Shown: in pieces, positions 1-10,559 of the stretch | Position numbering within the stretch: the stretch's first letter is position 1 | Layout: the number at the start of each line of letters is the position of its first letter | NCBI GenBank assembly: GCA_001970955.1 | Contig: MPUH01000091.1 | Location: 1-64,000 of the forward strand | DNA: 64,000 bases | Direction: 5' to 3' | Source of the DNA: Stentor coeruleus | Taxonomy: Eukaryota > Ciliophora > Heterotrichea > Heterotrichida > Stentoridae | Translations under genes and position numbers: made by a program | Notes under the pieces: generated by a model | What the model saw: the letters and a program-made list of their open reading frames with translations, nothing else | The model's database searches: none | What the model was told of the DNA's origin: nothing

Positions 1-1515
1 CCTTGGGGCTATAGAGATACTCGAGATGGTTCCTTAAATCCAATTTTGCAAAGCCAAGCCGAAGCTCTTATCAAACAAAAGCTACAACAAGGTATTAATT
101 TCTCAAAATACTCACAAATCCCAGTAATCATCTCTGAAAAATCCTTAGTGCTTAGTGATTTTGAAGATAGAAAGGTGAACATTCTCTCTGATAATATTAA
201 GCTTTTTGGTTACACTCAGCCAACTCCTATACAAAGATATGCAATTCCAGTAATACTTTCTGGCAGAGACTTAATGGCCTGTGCAGAAACAGGTTCAGGA
301 AAAACTTTAGCTTACATATACCCTTTAGTAGCTAAAATGATAGAAGATGGTCCTCCTTCTTTTTCAAACAGCTTAACAGCAAGGCCTGCAGTTCTTATAA
401 TTTCTCCAACTCGTGAACTTGCTATTCAAATACATCAAGAGGCATTCAAATTTACTTATAAAACTGGAATACTATCATTTTGTGCTTATGGCGGAACATC
501 AGTTGAATTGCAAATAAGTCAAATTCTCCAAGGAGTGGATATTTTTATTGGAACTCCAGGAAGAATAATCGGCCTTACCGAGTATAGATTTCTTAATCTT
601 GAATCTATAAAATATCTAATACTTGATGAAGCTGACAGAATGCTAGATATGGGTTTTGAGCCTCAGCTAATAAAAATCCTAGACTTCATCAAAACATTAA
701 ACCGACAAACCATAATGTGTTCAGCAACTTTTCCTCAAGAAATCCAAGCCATAGCCCAAAAATACTTGAAAAAATATATCTATTTAGCAATAGGTCGTGT
801 TGGTTCAACAACAGAAAATATACTTCAAAAATTATTCTCAGTAAACAACCGAGAAGCAAAACTGTTACTTATTAAAAGTCTTATCAGAAAATATATATTC
901 CAAAACATTAAGTAATTTTTATATAGTATTTGTTGAAACTAAAAAATCTACTGAAATTATTGCAGGTTTTTTTAAAAAACAAGGTAAATCTGTTAGTTGA
1001 ATCCATGGGGATAAAAGACAATATGAAAGAAAAAAAAGTCTTAATAATTTAAAAATGGGAAATGTTGTATTCTTGTAGCAACTGATGTAGCTGCACGTGG
1101 TTTGGATATACAGGGTGTTGAATTTGTTATTATTTATGATATGCCTAATAATATTGAAAGTTATGTACATAGAATTGGGAGAACTGGGAGGATTGGGAAT
1201 AAAGGTCTTGCGATAACTTTTATTGATGATAGGACAAAACCTGTTATTTTAGAATTGTGTAAGTTGTTGGATGAGGCTAGGCAAGATATACCTGTGTGGT
1301 TAAAGGATATGAATTCGGAGCTTCCAGATCATTGTAAAGATGTTTTTAAAGGGGATAATTCAAGATATGGACCGTTTGGGGATGATTTTTGTAATGTACC
1401 TTTGGAATATCAGGAATGGTATAAAGATCCTCCAAGTTGGCCGACTGAGATTGGTTGCTCGAATTTTGCAATGTGTTGGGAAGATAAAGAAAATGTTAGA
1501 AATGATGAGTTATAG
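1..1515 (+). pseudogene. DDX3/Ded1-like DEAD-box RNA helicase, 5' partial, frame broken
   Basis: ATP-dependent RNA helicase of the DDX3/Ded1 group, which unwinds mRNA 5' leaders for translation initiation. The frame is open from base 1, so the N-terminus lies outside the window. Visible in order: Q motif (GYTQPTPIQ), motif I (AETGSGKT, with E where DDX3 has Q), [35 protein letters not shown] and HRIGRTGR. The short tail with WYKDPPSWP ends at 1515. A good 15-nt intron motif sits at 912-926, but splicing it leaves the frame off by one; a TGA at 998-1000 interrupts the stretch just before IHGD; and a second one-base slip lies near 1051-1060 in an A run. Either a decaying duplicate or a poorly sequenced contig part. 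Family call is firm; functional status is not. Confidence 0.85.
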
Positions 1516-1704
1516 AAAAATTGTAAGTTTTGTAATTTTTGATAGAATTAATGTGTGAGATTTATTTTTATTGTTTGTGTTTAGGATTAGAGATTGTTTA
1601 GAATTTAAGATTATAGTGGTGAGTTTACATATGGTCAAGATATATCTTAATAATTTAATAATATAAATTAGCTTAACCTTATTGCAAGATCACATCAGTT
1701 GGTT

Positions 1705-1900
1705 ATGGAAGGATATAAATATCAGCATAATGATATAGTATTGAAAAAAGATTCAGTGCCAAATTATTGCAATAGGTGTTGAAAGGCAGAGGATAGCTGA
1801 GATTGATGAATTACTTAATTGTGGATACTTACAATTTAGCCCTTCTCCTGTACAGAGGAAGAATAAAAGTGGCTTAGAAATGCCTGATTACTTTTTATAG
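1705..1900 (+). CDS. Candidate small hypothetical protein (59 aa) or gene remnant
   Basis: Two coding-like stretches, 1705-1775 and 1792-1900, join in frame if 16 nt at 1776-1791 (GTG...GAG) are removed. The product would start [10 protein letters not shown] and end in MPDYFL before TAG. The supposed intron lacks the A at position 10 found in the clear introns here, so this may instead be a decayed gene end. No family recognised. Confidence 0.25.
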
Positions 1901-2227
1901 ATAATATCGATAAAGATTAAAATTAATATCTTTGCTATAAATTTCAAATGAAATTTAATATTTTTATTTTGTTATTTGAAAATCAGTGAAAAAAAGAAAA
2001 TAAAAGAAAAGGTTTAGTATACTCATTTTAACTATAAATATAAGATATTATATACTATATTTCTAAGTTATCTTCAACATAAGCATAAACACAATTTACT
2101 CATATCATAACTCTTAAATAGTATCAAATAAAGCATAAACTTAGTTAAAAGCCTAATAAAAGTTCAGTATATACATTAACGATTAAGCATCGACACTCGC
2201 TATCTTCTTTCTTCTGTAATCCAGGCA
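1901..2227. other. Intergenic, AT-rich
   Basis: Very AT-rich. Lies between a possible plus-strand remnant and the 3' end of a minus-strand gene. The part right of about 2050 is richer in A and C on the plus strand, as usual downstream of minus-strand genes here. I see no RNA gene or repeat. Confidence 0.5.
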
Positions 2228-2704
2228 CTAATAGCAATTTTTCACATTAAATCGAGTATCCTTTATTTTTTTAGGTGCTAGAGCAGTAGGCATATAATAA
2301 TTATTTTCTTTTTTTCCTGCAGGTTTATCACTAAAAGTTTATCAAGAATTCTAAGTTCTCTATTCTTTCTTAAAGGTGGAAGAATAGAAATTTTCTTTTT
2401 AGGGGGTTTTTAAAAATCATATAAAATTTATCTTATTGTTACGATAAGAGATTGAACGTCTATTTTTAGGTTCTTGAGATGTAGTTTCATGAGGGATGAA
2501 GATTTTTTGAAGATCTTTATGGACTTCTTCTTTAAATGCTTTAAATCGAAGAGCATTCACATCAGGGAAATCAGAATCTTTTATATTAACTTCGTTATCA
2601 TCTGGGTTTATAATATGGGACTTTTTATAATTCTGAGCGAGATTTTGTAGTTTTTTTCTTGATGCTTTGGACTTCTCTAGGTAAACTTTTAGTTCTTCAG
2701 TCAT
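2228..2704 (-). CDS. Hypothetical lysine-rich protein, frame uncertain in 3' half
   Basis: A clean 95-codon frame starts at 2704 (MTEELKVYLEKSKASRKKL) and runs to a TGA at 2417. Coding-like sequence continues in other frames: PPKKKISILPPLRKNREL at about 2335-2405, then NYYMPTALAPKKIKDTRFN ending in TAG at 2228. Linking the parts needs more than one frame change, and the changes fall near homopolymer runs (T5, A5, C5, A7), so base errors are as likely as real decay. The product is charged and probably disordered. No family recognised. The 2417-2704 part is supported; the extension is inference. Confidence 0.45.
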
Positions 2705-3189
2705 AATATTATATATTTGCTTAAAGATGTTATTAGAAGCTGAGCTTTGTATAAAATTTTAAATTAAAGAAAACCTGATATCAAGTGAAATTGCTGTTAA
2801 GGGAAATTTCTAGGGAAAACCCTACAACTTTTAATATTCTATTAGTTTTACTAGTTTAGGTTAAAATATTGTTTTTAACTCCATAACAACCAATTAGTAT
2901 TACTCCATTATAATAAATCTTTTACTTACTTCCACTCATAAAGATTTACACACAATTTTTTCCTTTTACTCTCAAAAAAATCCTATCTTTACAAGAGTAA
3001 AAAATCAATTACATCCTTTTTCTGACAAAAACTCACTCCTCCACCCTACCCATCTCCAACATTTATCATCATATACACAACACAATTCCCTCATCCAAGC
3101 ATCTCCTTTATCATAAATCCTATCATAATCTCCCTATATGCTGATACTTCATTTAAATCCACTTAATTTAAAAGACTCTCATAATTAAC
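2705..3189. other. Divergent intergenic region
   Basis: Separates the minus-strand hypothetical gene from the plus-strand kinase. From about 2880 to 3189 the plus strand is C-rich and almost free of G, the pattern seen upstream of plus-strand genes across the window. No clear promoter motif visible. Confidence 0.5.
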
Positions 3190-4590
3190 ATGGATTATGA
3201 TATCGGTTTAGAAAAAAACTGCAATATCTTAGACGTTTCTAGTGATTTATCAAACAAAAGCTTCTTAATATCCCCTCAGAACCAAAAAGTGTTATTTCAA
3301 TTTACATACGAGATAGAAGGGATCTATCAGCACATAATCCGTAAAGACCGTCGAGATAAACTGAAAAATCTCCTTAAATACGATTCCAACCTAAAACAAG
3401 GCCGATATACCGTTAAAAAACTAATAGGCCGAGGTTCATTCGGTAGCGTAATTCAAGCAGTTGACAATATCTTAGGAATTCTAGTTGCTATAAAGATAGT
3501 AAAACCAAAATACGGATGGACAATTCAAACAAATAACGAACTAGGGAATCTTACAAAAGTCAATCAAATAGAGACCGACAATCTTTTCTTCGTCAAAATG
3601 TTAGACTACTTTGAAGAAAATGGTTACTTATGTATTGTCTTAGAACTCCTTGAAAAAACTCTATATCACTTTTTATTAGAAACTAAAGGTATGAGTTTAC
3701 AAGATGTTGAAGCTATAGCCTTACAGCTTTTTAAAGCCCTTAAAGCATTACATAATCTCAAAATTGTTCATTGCGATTTAAAACCTGAGAATATTATGAT
3801 TCAAGGACAAGGGAAAAAAGATATAAAAATCGTTGACTTTGGAAGTTCATGCATAGCTGGGAATAGTGTTTATAAATTTGTTCAGAGTAGGTATTATAGA
3901 TCACCTGAAGTAGCTTTGAGAATAGAATATGGTATGCCTATTGATATATGGAGTGCAGGTTGTATTATTGCTGAGTTGTATATAGGAAGACCATTATTTG
4001 AAAGCCGTAGTGAAACTTTACAAATGGTATGATTTATTTAGTCGAAAACTGTGAGTATTTTAGGCCCATTGCCAAGATCGATGTTGGAAAAAAGTCAATA
4101 TTTCAATAAATATTTCAATTTGACTAGGTTTGAACTTTCTAGGGCTAATCCACTTAAAAATTATATACTTCAAGCAAAGCCTTATTTACCAGAAAATGTT
4201 AGCAACCTGGAAAAGTTTATTGACCTTCTTGGAAAATGCTTGACTTATGACCCATCTTTAAGGATAACAGCAGATGAAGCTTTAAATCATCCTTTCATTA
4301 CTGTAAACAGTCATAAAAGTTTGGATAAAAGTTTTAGTATGCCATGGCCAACAAAGATGTTTTTATCTTTTAAATCAATTCCTAAATCCAAACCTTACAT
4401 GAAAATTATAAGATCCAACTCGATTTTTCATGATGGGTCGCAGAATTTCAAGCTTTCAACAGCTGTTTCAAGAAATTCAAGGGTTACTAGTACTGATGAA
4501 GATTTTGTTCATGTAGAACGTCCTGGGTCATGTATTCATTCTAAGCCAGATATAATATCTCAAAAGTCTAATTCTACTCCTAAATACTAA
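3190..4590 (+). CDS. DYRK-family dual-specificity protein kinase
   Basis: Protein kinase of the CMGC group, DYRK type, 461 aa. Exon 1 is 3190-4026, a 15-nt intron (GTATGATTTATTTAG) lies at 4027-4041 and exon 2 is 4042-4590; the junction reads LQM-SKTVSILGPLPRS. Visible: glycine loop GRGSFGSV (about residue 80), VAIKIV lysine, catalytic HCDLKPEN (HCD is usual in DYRKs), DFGSS, activation segment QSRYYRSPE, and the C-lobe up to TADEALNHPF. In DYRKs the activation loop carries Y-x-Y before QSR; here it reads YKF, so the second, normally autophosphorylated Tyr is Phe. The N-terminal 70 residues resemble a short DYRK-homology region. The serine-rich tail is probably disordered. Convergent with the next gene, 72 bp apart. 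Confidence 0.9.
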
Positions 4591-4662
4591 TATATATACT
4601 TGTTACTCTAATAAGTTTAAGGTTAAATTTTATGAATATTTGAAATTCAAAATTAAATACAC

Positions 4663-5256
4663 TTAAATATCGATAAAACCAGTTGGGCTTGTGATTTCTA
4701 TTGTTGAAAAAACATTACTATCGAATAACCCTGGGGATGAAACTCTTGGTATATGTTTTGCTAAAGAGGATGAAAAAGGGTTTTTGAGAAATTCATCTGC
4801 TAATTTAATCACGTCGTTTTCTTTTTCTAAACTTTCACTTAGACATAAACGATCCCAACTCACTTTTTTATTATTTTGTGTATTGTTACATGGTTGTGTT
4901 GATGCTAAAAACTGCATTTGTGTTGATAAAGCTCTTCTGTTCTCTACTTTTAACGGTAAACAGGTTGTATCCATACATATATTGTCTCTACTACATCTTA
5001 TTGTTGACATTCTCATTCTATCTGTGTCTTGAATTGGATCTTTATGATATGCAAACTTTAATGTTGGAGTAAGTTCTCTTTTGATAACCTCGGGTTTTTT
5101 TGAATTTATCCTTAAAAGGGTGTTGAAAGATATTTCGGTCTTGAATTTTTTCTTCAATGTCCTTATGCCAAAAACAAGAACTTCTTCTATGCATCTTGTT
5201 CTGATGTGTTTTGGGAAGTTTTTGAAAAAATCAAAGATCTCAATGTTGCCAAGCAT
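4663..5256 (-). CDS. Hypothetical protein, 197 aa
   Basis: Uninterrupted frame from ATG at 5256 to the stop at 4663. The first 50 residues are helical and basic (KHIRTRCIEEVLVFGIRTL, then KKKF); the rest is polar and rich in Asn, Ser and Thr. No signal peptide, membrane span or known motif. Convergent with the DYRK-like kinase on the left and divergent from the next gene on the right. Codon use resembles its neighbours, so I take it as a real gene, probably lineage-specific. Confidence 0.65.
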   Translation of the reverse strand: MLGNIEIFDFFKNFPKHIRTRCIEEVLVFGIRTLKKKFKTEISFNTLLRINSKKPEVIKRELTPTLKFAYHKDPIQDTDRMRMSTIRCSRDNICMDTTCLPLKVENRRALSTQMQFLASTQPCNNTQNNKKVSWDRLCLSESLEKENDVIKLADEFLKNPFSSSLAKHIPRVSSPGLFDSNVFSTIEITSPTGFIDI

Positions 5257-5655
5257 TTTTAAATATAAGGGTTTTTAACTGAATAAAATTAAAGGAAAAT
5301 ATTTATTTTTAGGTAAATTAGAAGATGATAGGCTAATTTTATTATTTTATACAGCGTAATTATAGATAATTTCCAAAATAATTTTAATCTGCCTTAAAAT
5401 TATGACAGAAATTATTTAAATCATACCCGACAAAGTACTCCATCTAATATTTTTAGCATCCTAATTATAAAAATACCCTATTAATTTCTCATCCTAACCT
5501 TCTTTTCAACATAACCTAATCATTTTATTCAAACCAACCACAAAAAACCTTAAATCCTCTAATAAAATTTCTGACAAATTATCATCCATCACAAAATTTC
5601 TTCATAAACAAACTCCTCCCATTCAAAAAATAATCCTCTTCTAATAATCTAAAAA
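5257..5655. other. Divergent intergenic region
   Basis: Shared upstream region of a minus-strand and a plus-strand gene. The right part (about 5400-5655) is C-rich and G-poor on the plus strand. No recognisable regulatory motif. Confidence 0.5.
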
Positions 5656-6387
5656 ATGCGAAACAACTACAATGATCGGCACAGTTTCGACAAAGAAATT
5701 TATGGTCGAATGAACCAAAATAAACCTCCAAGTAGACGTCAAGATCGTAACCCAATAGTAGAAGATTCAGAACCACCCCGCCAATATTATCAAGATTACG
5801 ATCCTCATCCACAATCTCAAAATAAAGGTCGTATGTTAGCTCGTGGTGATTATTCAGATAAAAATCAAGGGACATTTGCATATAGTTATGATAATTTTGA
5901 TGAATATCGGCCAACAAAAAAATGTTTCAATAAGTCAAATGATGATCCAATTAAACCTTCTGATTATATTCCTCCATCTAATTTCAAAAGACAAGATAGA
6001 AACCCAATTACTCAAGGAGACTATGGAAGAGAACCTGAAATTAGAGTTCGTCCTGATCAAATTTCTAAGGTTTTTAATAATAAACCCCCTGAACCTTGTA
6101 TCGAAAAAAGAGGAGTATAGTATGATTTATTTAGCTATGATAAAAATAAAAGCTCTGTTTTTGAAGAATATGCTCCTGAACCTAGAGCTAATAAACCTCA
6201 TACTTATTCGGAAACTTCAGAAATATTACAATATAAGTATGCACCGAATTATAGAGATAATGAAATTACTAATAAACCTTCTAATACGAGGTATGGCAAA
6301 CAGGATTTTAGACAGTATGATGATCTTAAAAGCTTTGCTGATGTGATGAAAGAAAAAAGAAATAGCTCGTCGATATTTTTTTCTTAG
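5656..6387 (+). CDS. Repeat-containing disordered protein with RQDRNPI motifs
   Basis: Two-exon gene: 5656-6119, a 15-nt intron at 6120-6134 identical to that of the DYRK-like gene, and 6135-6387 (TAG). Product 238 aa. It is rich in Asp, Asn, Pro, Tyr and Arg and low in hydrophobic residues. RQDRNPI occurs twice (about residues 28 and 116), and short GDY units recur (RGDYSDK, QGDYGRE). Such short polar repeats are common in ciliate structural proteins that bind microtubules or the cortex, but I recognise no named family. The join is supported by the second exon continuing the same composition (RGVYYDKNKSSVFEEYAPEP). Confidence 0.75.
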
Positions 6388-6525
6388 AGAAAAAAAGAGC
6401 TTTTTAGTTACTGATAGATTTTTTTTTATAAATAAGAAGTTATTATAAACACACATCCTACATTCATATAAATATCCTAAAATCCAAAAACCCTCTCATA
6501 ACTATACTATTTAAGTTAAAAATAA

Positions 6526-8028
6526 CTAGCTGCGAGATGGAAGGACCACACGATCTTGATGTTTAAGCACATAATGAGCCAAAAACGAAATAGGATTCTG
6601 TGGCCTTTCAATATCCAAAACCTGTAGTGCAGGAAGTAATACCGGCATTATCACTCTAGCCAAATATTCATCAGTAGGACTACTTTGTAATTTTTCCCAT
6701 TCTGAAACTTGTACATCAACTTGTTCTTCTTTTTCTTCAGTAATCCCATTTTCTATTCTATAAATTTCTTCACTTCTATTTTCTTCACAAGCAAGAACTG
6801 ACTTATAAAAATAATCTTGCTCAACTATTGCCCTATAAGAGTCAACTCTGAAAATATATTTATTGATACTTCTTTTAAAAGGTATTGGTTCCCCAGTCAC
6901 AACATCACGAACATCAACAATTTTGGGATTTTCAATATCGATGTTGTCATCAAAGAAAATGTGTTGGATTTGATAATCGTTTTCGTCTATAAGTAAAAGC
7001 TTCCCATATTCACCTGTTTCACCATTTTGGTTCCAATAACGATAATCGTCACTTATTGCCATTGAAGCAGCTTTATAGAGTCGTTCTTGAATAGCAACAT
7101 AAATACTAGGGAAATCTTGATGAACTACTATCACTCCTTCTTCAATCCCCCCAGAATGCGCTTCTTCTATACTTTCACTTGCAGGATGTCTTTTTAAAGT
7201 CCCCACAACAAATGAAGTTTCTGAAGGCACTCTTGTCATATACCCAAAATTGTGATAATCAATAAGCATATCTTTAGATTTTGATTTCCCATCAAATCTT
7301 ATTCTTGGAGTCCCATGTTTACCATTAAACAATGGATGGTTTCCTCTACAAAACAAATTAAACTCATCAATAACCTTATCCAACTCCTCGCCAAAAGTTC
7401 TAAAAATAATGGCGAATTCCCGCTTATTTTTCTTAAGTTCTTGTATAAGCCTAAAAAATGAAGGTATAAGCATCATTTTCCCTGAAGCAAAAATTCTTTT
7501 AATAAGTTCTTTTTCATCTTCATCATCACCTATTTCTTCCTTTTTTTCATCTTCTGGGACTAAATTGTATTCTTCGCATATTGGTTTAGGTAATGAAAGA
7601 AGTCTTATCATTTTATCAAACAAAGACTTGAATTTATAACCAGGTTTACCAGGTTGAGTGAATTCTGATATAATTTTTAGATATACAGTTCTTTGCTCAT
7701 TGTTATATAACTGCCGCTTTGTTTCATCTGGTTCTTCAGTTGGAAGTTTCTTTTTGTAAAGATTTTTTATGAATTCGCTGAATTTTTATTACTCGTATGA
7801 TGTTAATTCTGGGGCAGGTTGTAAAAAGGAAATTGTAGGATGGGCAAGTTTCCATGATGGGACTGAATCTTTGTATATGATGTTTCCCCAACATTGTGAA
7901 GCCAAGATTTTACTGATCTGTTTTTATGTTACGGTAATTTCGATGGTGTATTGGTTGGCTACGTCTTGCATGATACAGGTTAAATTCATGTCCATGTGGA
8001 TGACCAATTTTCTCTTACTAGTTTCCAT
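6526..8028 (-). CDS. HAD-like hydrolase-type protein with C-terminal DPY30 motif
   Basis: Three exons read from 8028: 7933-8028, intron 7918-7932, 7793-7917, intron 7778-7792, 6526-7777; 490 aa. The start is supported by METSKRKLVIHMDMNLT, where DMNLT fits a HAD motif I (DxDxT/V with a changed second residue). Further on, LLLIDENDYQIQHIFFDDN resembles the HAD acidic motif of a conserved uncharacterised protist family (ciliates, kinetoplastids); this match is from memory. The last 60 residues (MPVLLPALQVLDIERPQNPI then FLAHYVLKHQ) form a DPY30 dimerisation motif, which in ciliary proteins docks onto AKAP-type helices such as radial spokes. The plus-strand open frames at 7409-8092 are antisense to it. 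Enzyme activity is uncertain. Confidence 0.8.
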
Positions 8029-8311
8029 TTATTATGTTTTGATTAAAGGCTTATTATTTTCTTTGATTACAAGTTCATTTAGCTTTGCTTAAGATTTCTT
8101 TCCTATACTGGCAATATTTTGGTAGATTTTATTGGGTGTTAGATAATTAAGGTTAAGGTGGATAAAAGGATAATAAAGGAAATATTAGAATTTAATATTA
8201 TAGATTAGGCTTGTAGGTAAAAATATATAATAATTTGTGTTAGGTTTAGGAAAATAATCTTAATCCACAATCAAATACAAAACCCCAACAATAACTTTAA
8301 AATTCTTATAC

Positions 8312-9004
8312 CTAACTAAACCTAAACATCTCTTCAAGCACTTTACCAAGCCTATATCCCCTTCCATGCCATTTCTCCCGCAAAATTTCCTCATACTCAT
8401 AAACGAAATCTATCCCACCACTAATAAATTTCTCATAAACCTCCCATAAAACACTTTTCAGATCCTTAGCTTCAAAAACTTTCAACAAAAATCTTAAACC
8501 CTCAACAAAAATTCCCATACAATCTAATTTGCATTGATTAAAATGTTTAATCCCATCTTCCAATATTTCATAAATACCTTCATCATATCCTATATCTTCA
8601 TTTATAAAATCAAAAGTTTTCAAAACTAATGTAGTCAATATTGATAAATTTTCTATACAAGATATATGTTGATCAAAGGTAATTCCAATTCCTGAACCAA
8701 GTCCATGAATAAAGTTAAATGAGTCTTCAATATCTAATGGTTCTATTTTTATAGGTGATCCTAAGTATTTAGAAAGATGATCAGTACATCTTTTATGAGG
8801 AATATCACATACTGGAAATCCATAAGGGCAACAGTGACCTTCACCATCTTTACAGCAAATCCCATTTTCTAGAGGACAACATCCATATTTCCCATCTGAT
8901 CTTTTGCAACATGTAGTACCGACTTTACAGGCATTTCCAGCTGAACTGCAAGTGTAGTATTCGGCATTTACTAAGATAGTGCAGAGGATGTAAATAGTAA
9001 ACAT
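8312..9004 (-). CDS. Secreted granulin-domain protein
   Basis: 230 aa. The N-terminus (MFTIYILCTILVNAEY) is a signal peptide. Residues about 18-72 carry a granulin cysteine ladder: C-x6-C-x5-CC-x8-CC-x6-CC-x6-CC-x6-C-x6-C. The remaining 150 residues form a helical domain with few cysteines (FNFIHGLGSGIGITFDQHI, LRFLLKVFEAKDLKSVLWE) that I do not recognise. Granulins in other ciliates and plants are secreted or found in lytic vacuoles; a role in the endolysosome or outside the cell is inferred. Same strand as both neighbours, with no sign of co-transcription. Confidence 0.85.
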   Translation of the reverse strand: MFTIYILCTILVNAEYYTCSSAGNACKVGTTCCKRSDGKYGCCPLENGICCKDGEGHCCPYGFPVCDIPHKRCTDHLSKYLGSPIKIEPLDIEDSFNFIHGLGSGIGITFDQHISCIENLSILTTLVLKTFDFINEDIGYDEGIYEILEDGIKHFNQCKLDCMGIFVEGLRFLLKVFEAKDLKSVLWEVYEKFISGGIDFVYEYEEILREKWHGRGYRLGKVLEEMFRFS

Positions 9005-9625
9005 TATTTTTAGCTCATTTTTGATAGAGACTTTAATGGTGAATGGAAAATTTGGTTTTGCTTTTTATGAAGTCTGTAGGTAAATATGAGAGTTTGAGAG
9101 CATTTTTTTTTTTGTGGAAGAGAGGCTATTTTGTAGTGTTTTAGTTAAAATATGATATGTGATTATTTATATTTTTTATTATTCTGAGAGTAAGTTTTGG
9201 TTGTAGTTTAGGTAGCAACTGATAAAATTAAATCACGTAAATCTGAATATAAACTTTAAATATACTTTCTTTAATAATTCATTCAGGATAAAATATTATT
9301 CAACATAATCTACTTATGTTATTAACATTATCTAAAAAATATTTTTTCCAATTTGTTAACTTTTTTAAATAACTATAATATAAACCCTATCTTACTTCTA
9401 ACTATTTTCCCTATAAAAAATTTCTTCCACATATAACAACCTCATATATAATCTTTCATTTAATCCTCTCAAACTTCCTAACCTTCAAAATACCAAAAAT
9501 CCCAAAATCATCCATCAAATCCTTTAATCTCACAATCCAACTTAATAACCTTCATTTAATTATTTATTTATTTTTTCATTCTTAAACATATCATCACTTT
9601 GCTGAATCTAAAACACAACTTTCAC
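9005..9625. other. Intergenic between two minus-strand genes
   Basis: Left part (to about 9230) is T/G-rich on the plus strand and lies upstream of the granulin gene; the rest is A/C-rich and lies downstream of the RRM gene. No gene or repeat seen. Confidence 0.5.
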
Positions 9626-10219
9626 TCATACCATTTTTTTCAGTAAAGCACTGACAATTGCTGTATCCCTAAGAATATTAGGCTTACTGTCCAATTCCCT
9701 ATTAAAATACCGACTTTTGTTACCACGTTTTTTTTCAACGTACGTCGGATTTCTATTAACATTTTCTATTTTACCCCTTTCAAGGATTTTTTCAAATCCA
9801 CCCTGACTCAATGATGCTATAATTTTTTTCTGTGGAATCCATTGAGAATGTTCATTTTGCTTATAATATACCAAAATCGGTCGGCCATTAAAATTACTTC
9901 CATATTTCATAGCAATATAAGATGCAACATCTTTAGATTTAGCAACAGCTAATGCAAATCCATTGAATTTTTTACCTTTGTATTGCATTCGAATTGTAGC
10001 TTCGTTTTCAGAAAGGCCAAGAAAATCTTGGATTTGTTCGTTTGATGAAATGGAGTAAGGCAGGTTTTCGATTTTGAAATGGAACAAAGTTTGTGATGAG
10101 GAGTTTATACTGTCAAGCAAAACTTTTTTGTTTGGGTCAACTAATGGTGTTAAATCTTCAGTGTCAGAAGTCTCATCTTCTGAAAAATCAGCCCAGCATA
10201 GAGGTTTAGGTTTCTCCAT
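9626..10219 (-). CDS. RRM protein, possibly eIF4B/eIF4H-like
   Basis: 197 aa from ATG at 10219. The acidic N-terminus (WADFSEDE) is followed by one RNA-recognition-motif fold at about residues 45-115: FHFKIENLPYSISSNEQI resembles RNP2, and GFALAVAKSKDVASYIAMK resembles the RNP1 strand and following helix. The tail is basic and Asn/Arg-rich (VEKKRGNKSRYFNRE). A WADF-type N-terminus plus a single RRM and basic tail is reminiscent of translation factors eIF4B/eIF4H, but aromatic RNP1 residues are not typical, so the exact family is open. Confidence 0.65.
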   Translation of the reverse strand: MEKPKPLCWADFSEDETSDTEDLTPLVDPNKKVLLDSINSSSQTLFHFKIENLPYSISSNEQIQDFLGLSENEATIRMQYKGKKFNGFALAVAKSKDVASYIAMKYGSNFNGRPILVYYKQNEHSQWIPQKKIIASLSQGGFEKILERGKIENVNRNPTYVEKKRGNKSRYFNRELDSKPNILRDTAIVSALLKKMV

Positions 10220-10559
10220 TTCTATTCACTAATTATTTAAATTTAGTAATGGAACAAATATGGAAGATAAGCAAATGGGTTTTTAAGACTTTTAATTTGA
10301 TAGAAAGAATTTTAGATAATGTGATATTGTTAAGATAAGTATTGGATTTATAGTTTGTTGTTGCGAATTTGATGAAGTGGATGAGAGTGTAAAGGAATTT
10401 GTAAAAAAAATTTAGTTTTGATTGAAATTAAAATTGAAGGATAGAAGAAAGTGGAATATTCGATGCTTTAAGTTTAATGGTTCAAAGACAAAAAAATGAT
10501 ATTGGCTAAAGCAGGGATTTCTTCTTGATGAAATATATTATTAATGAAAATGAAAATAA
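10220..10559. other. Intergenic, G/T-rich on plus strand
   Basis: Upstream flank of the RRM gene. G and T dominate on the plus strand, as upstream of other minus-strand genes. No feature recognised. Confidence 0.45.

Noticed and set aside
7409-8092. Plus-strand open frames
   Set aside because: They lie antisense to the three-exon HAD-like/DPY30 gene, whose splicing and motifs are clear.
8134-8143. GGGTGTTAG telomere-like match
   Set aside because: Only nine bases, expected by chance.
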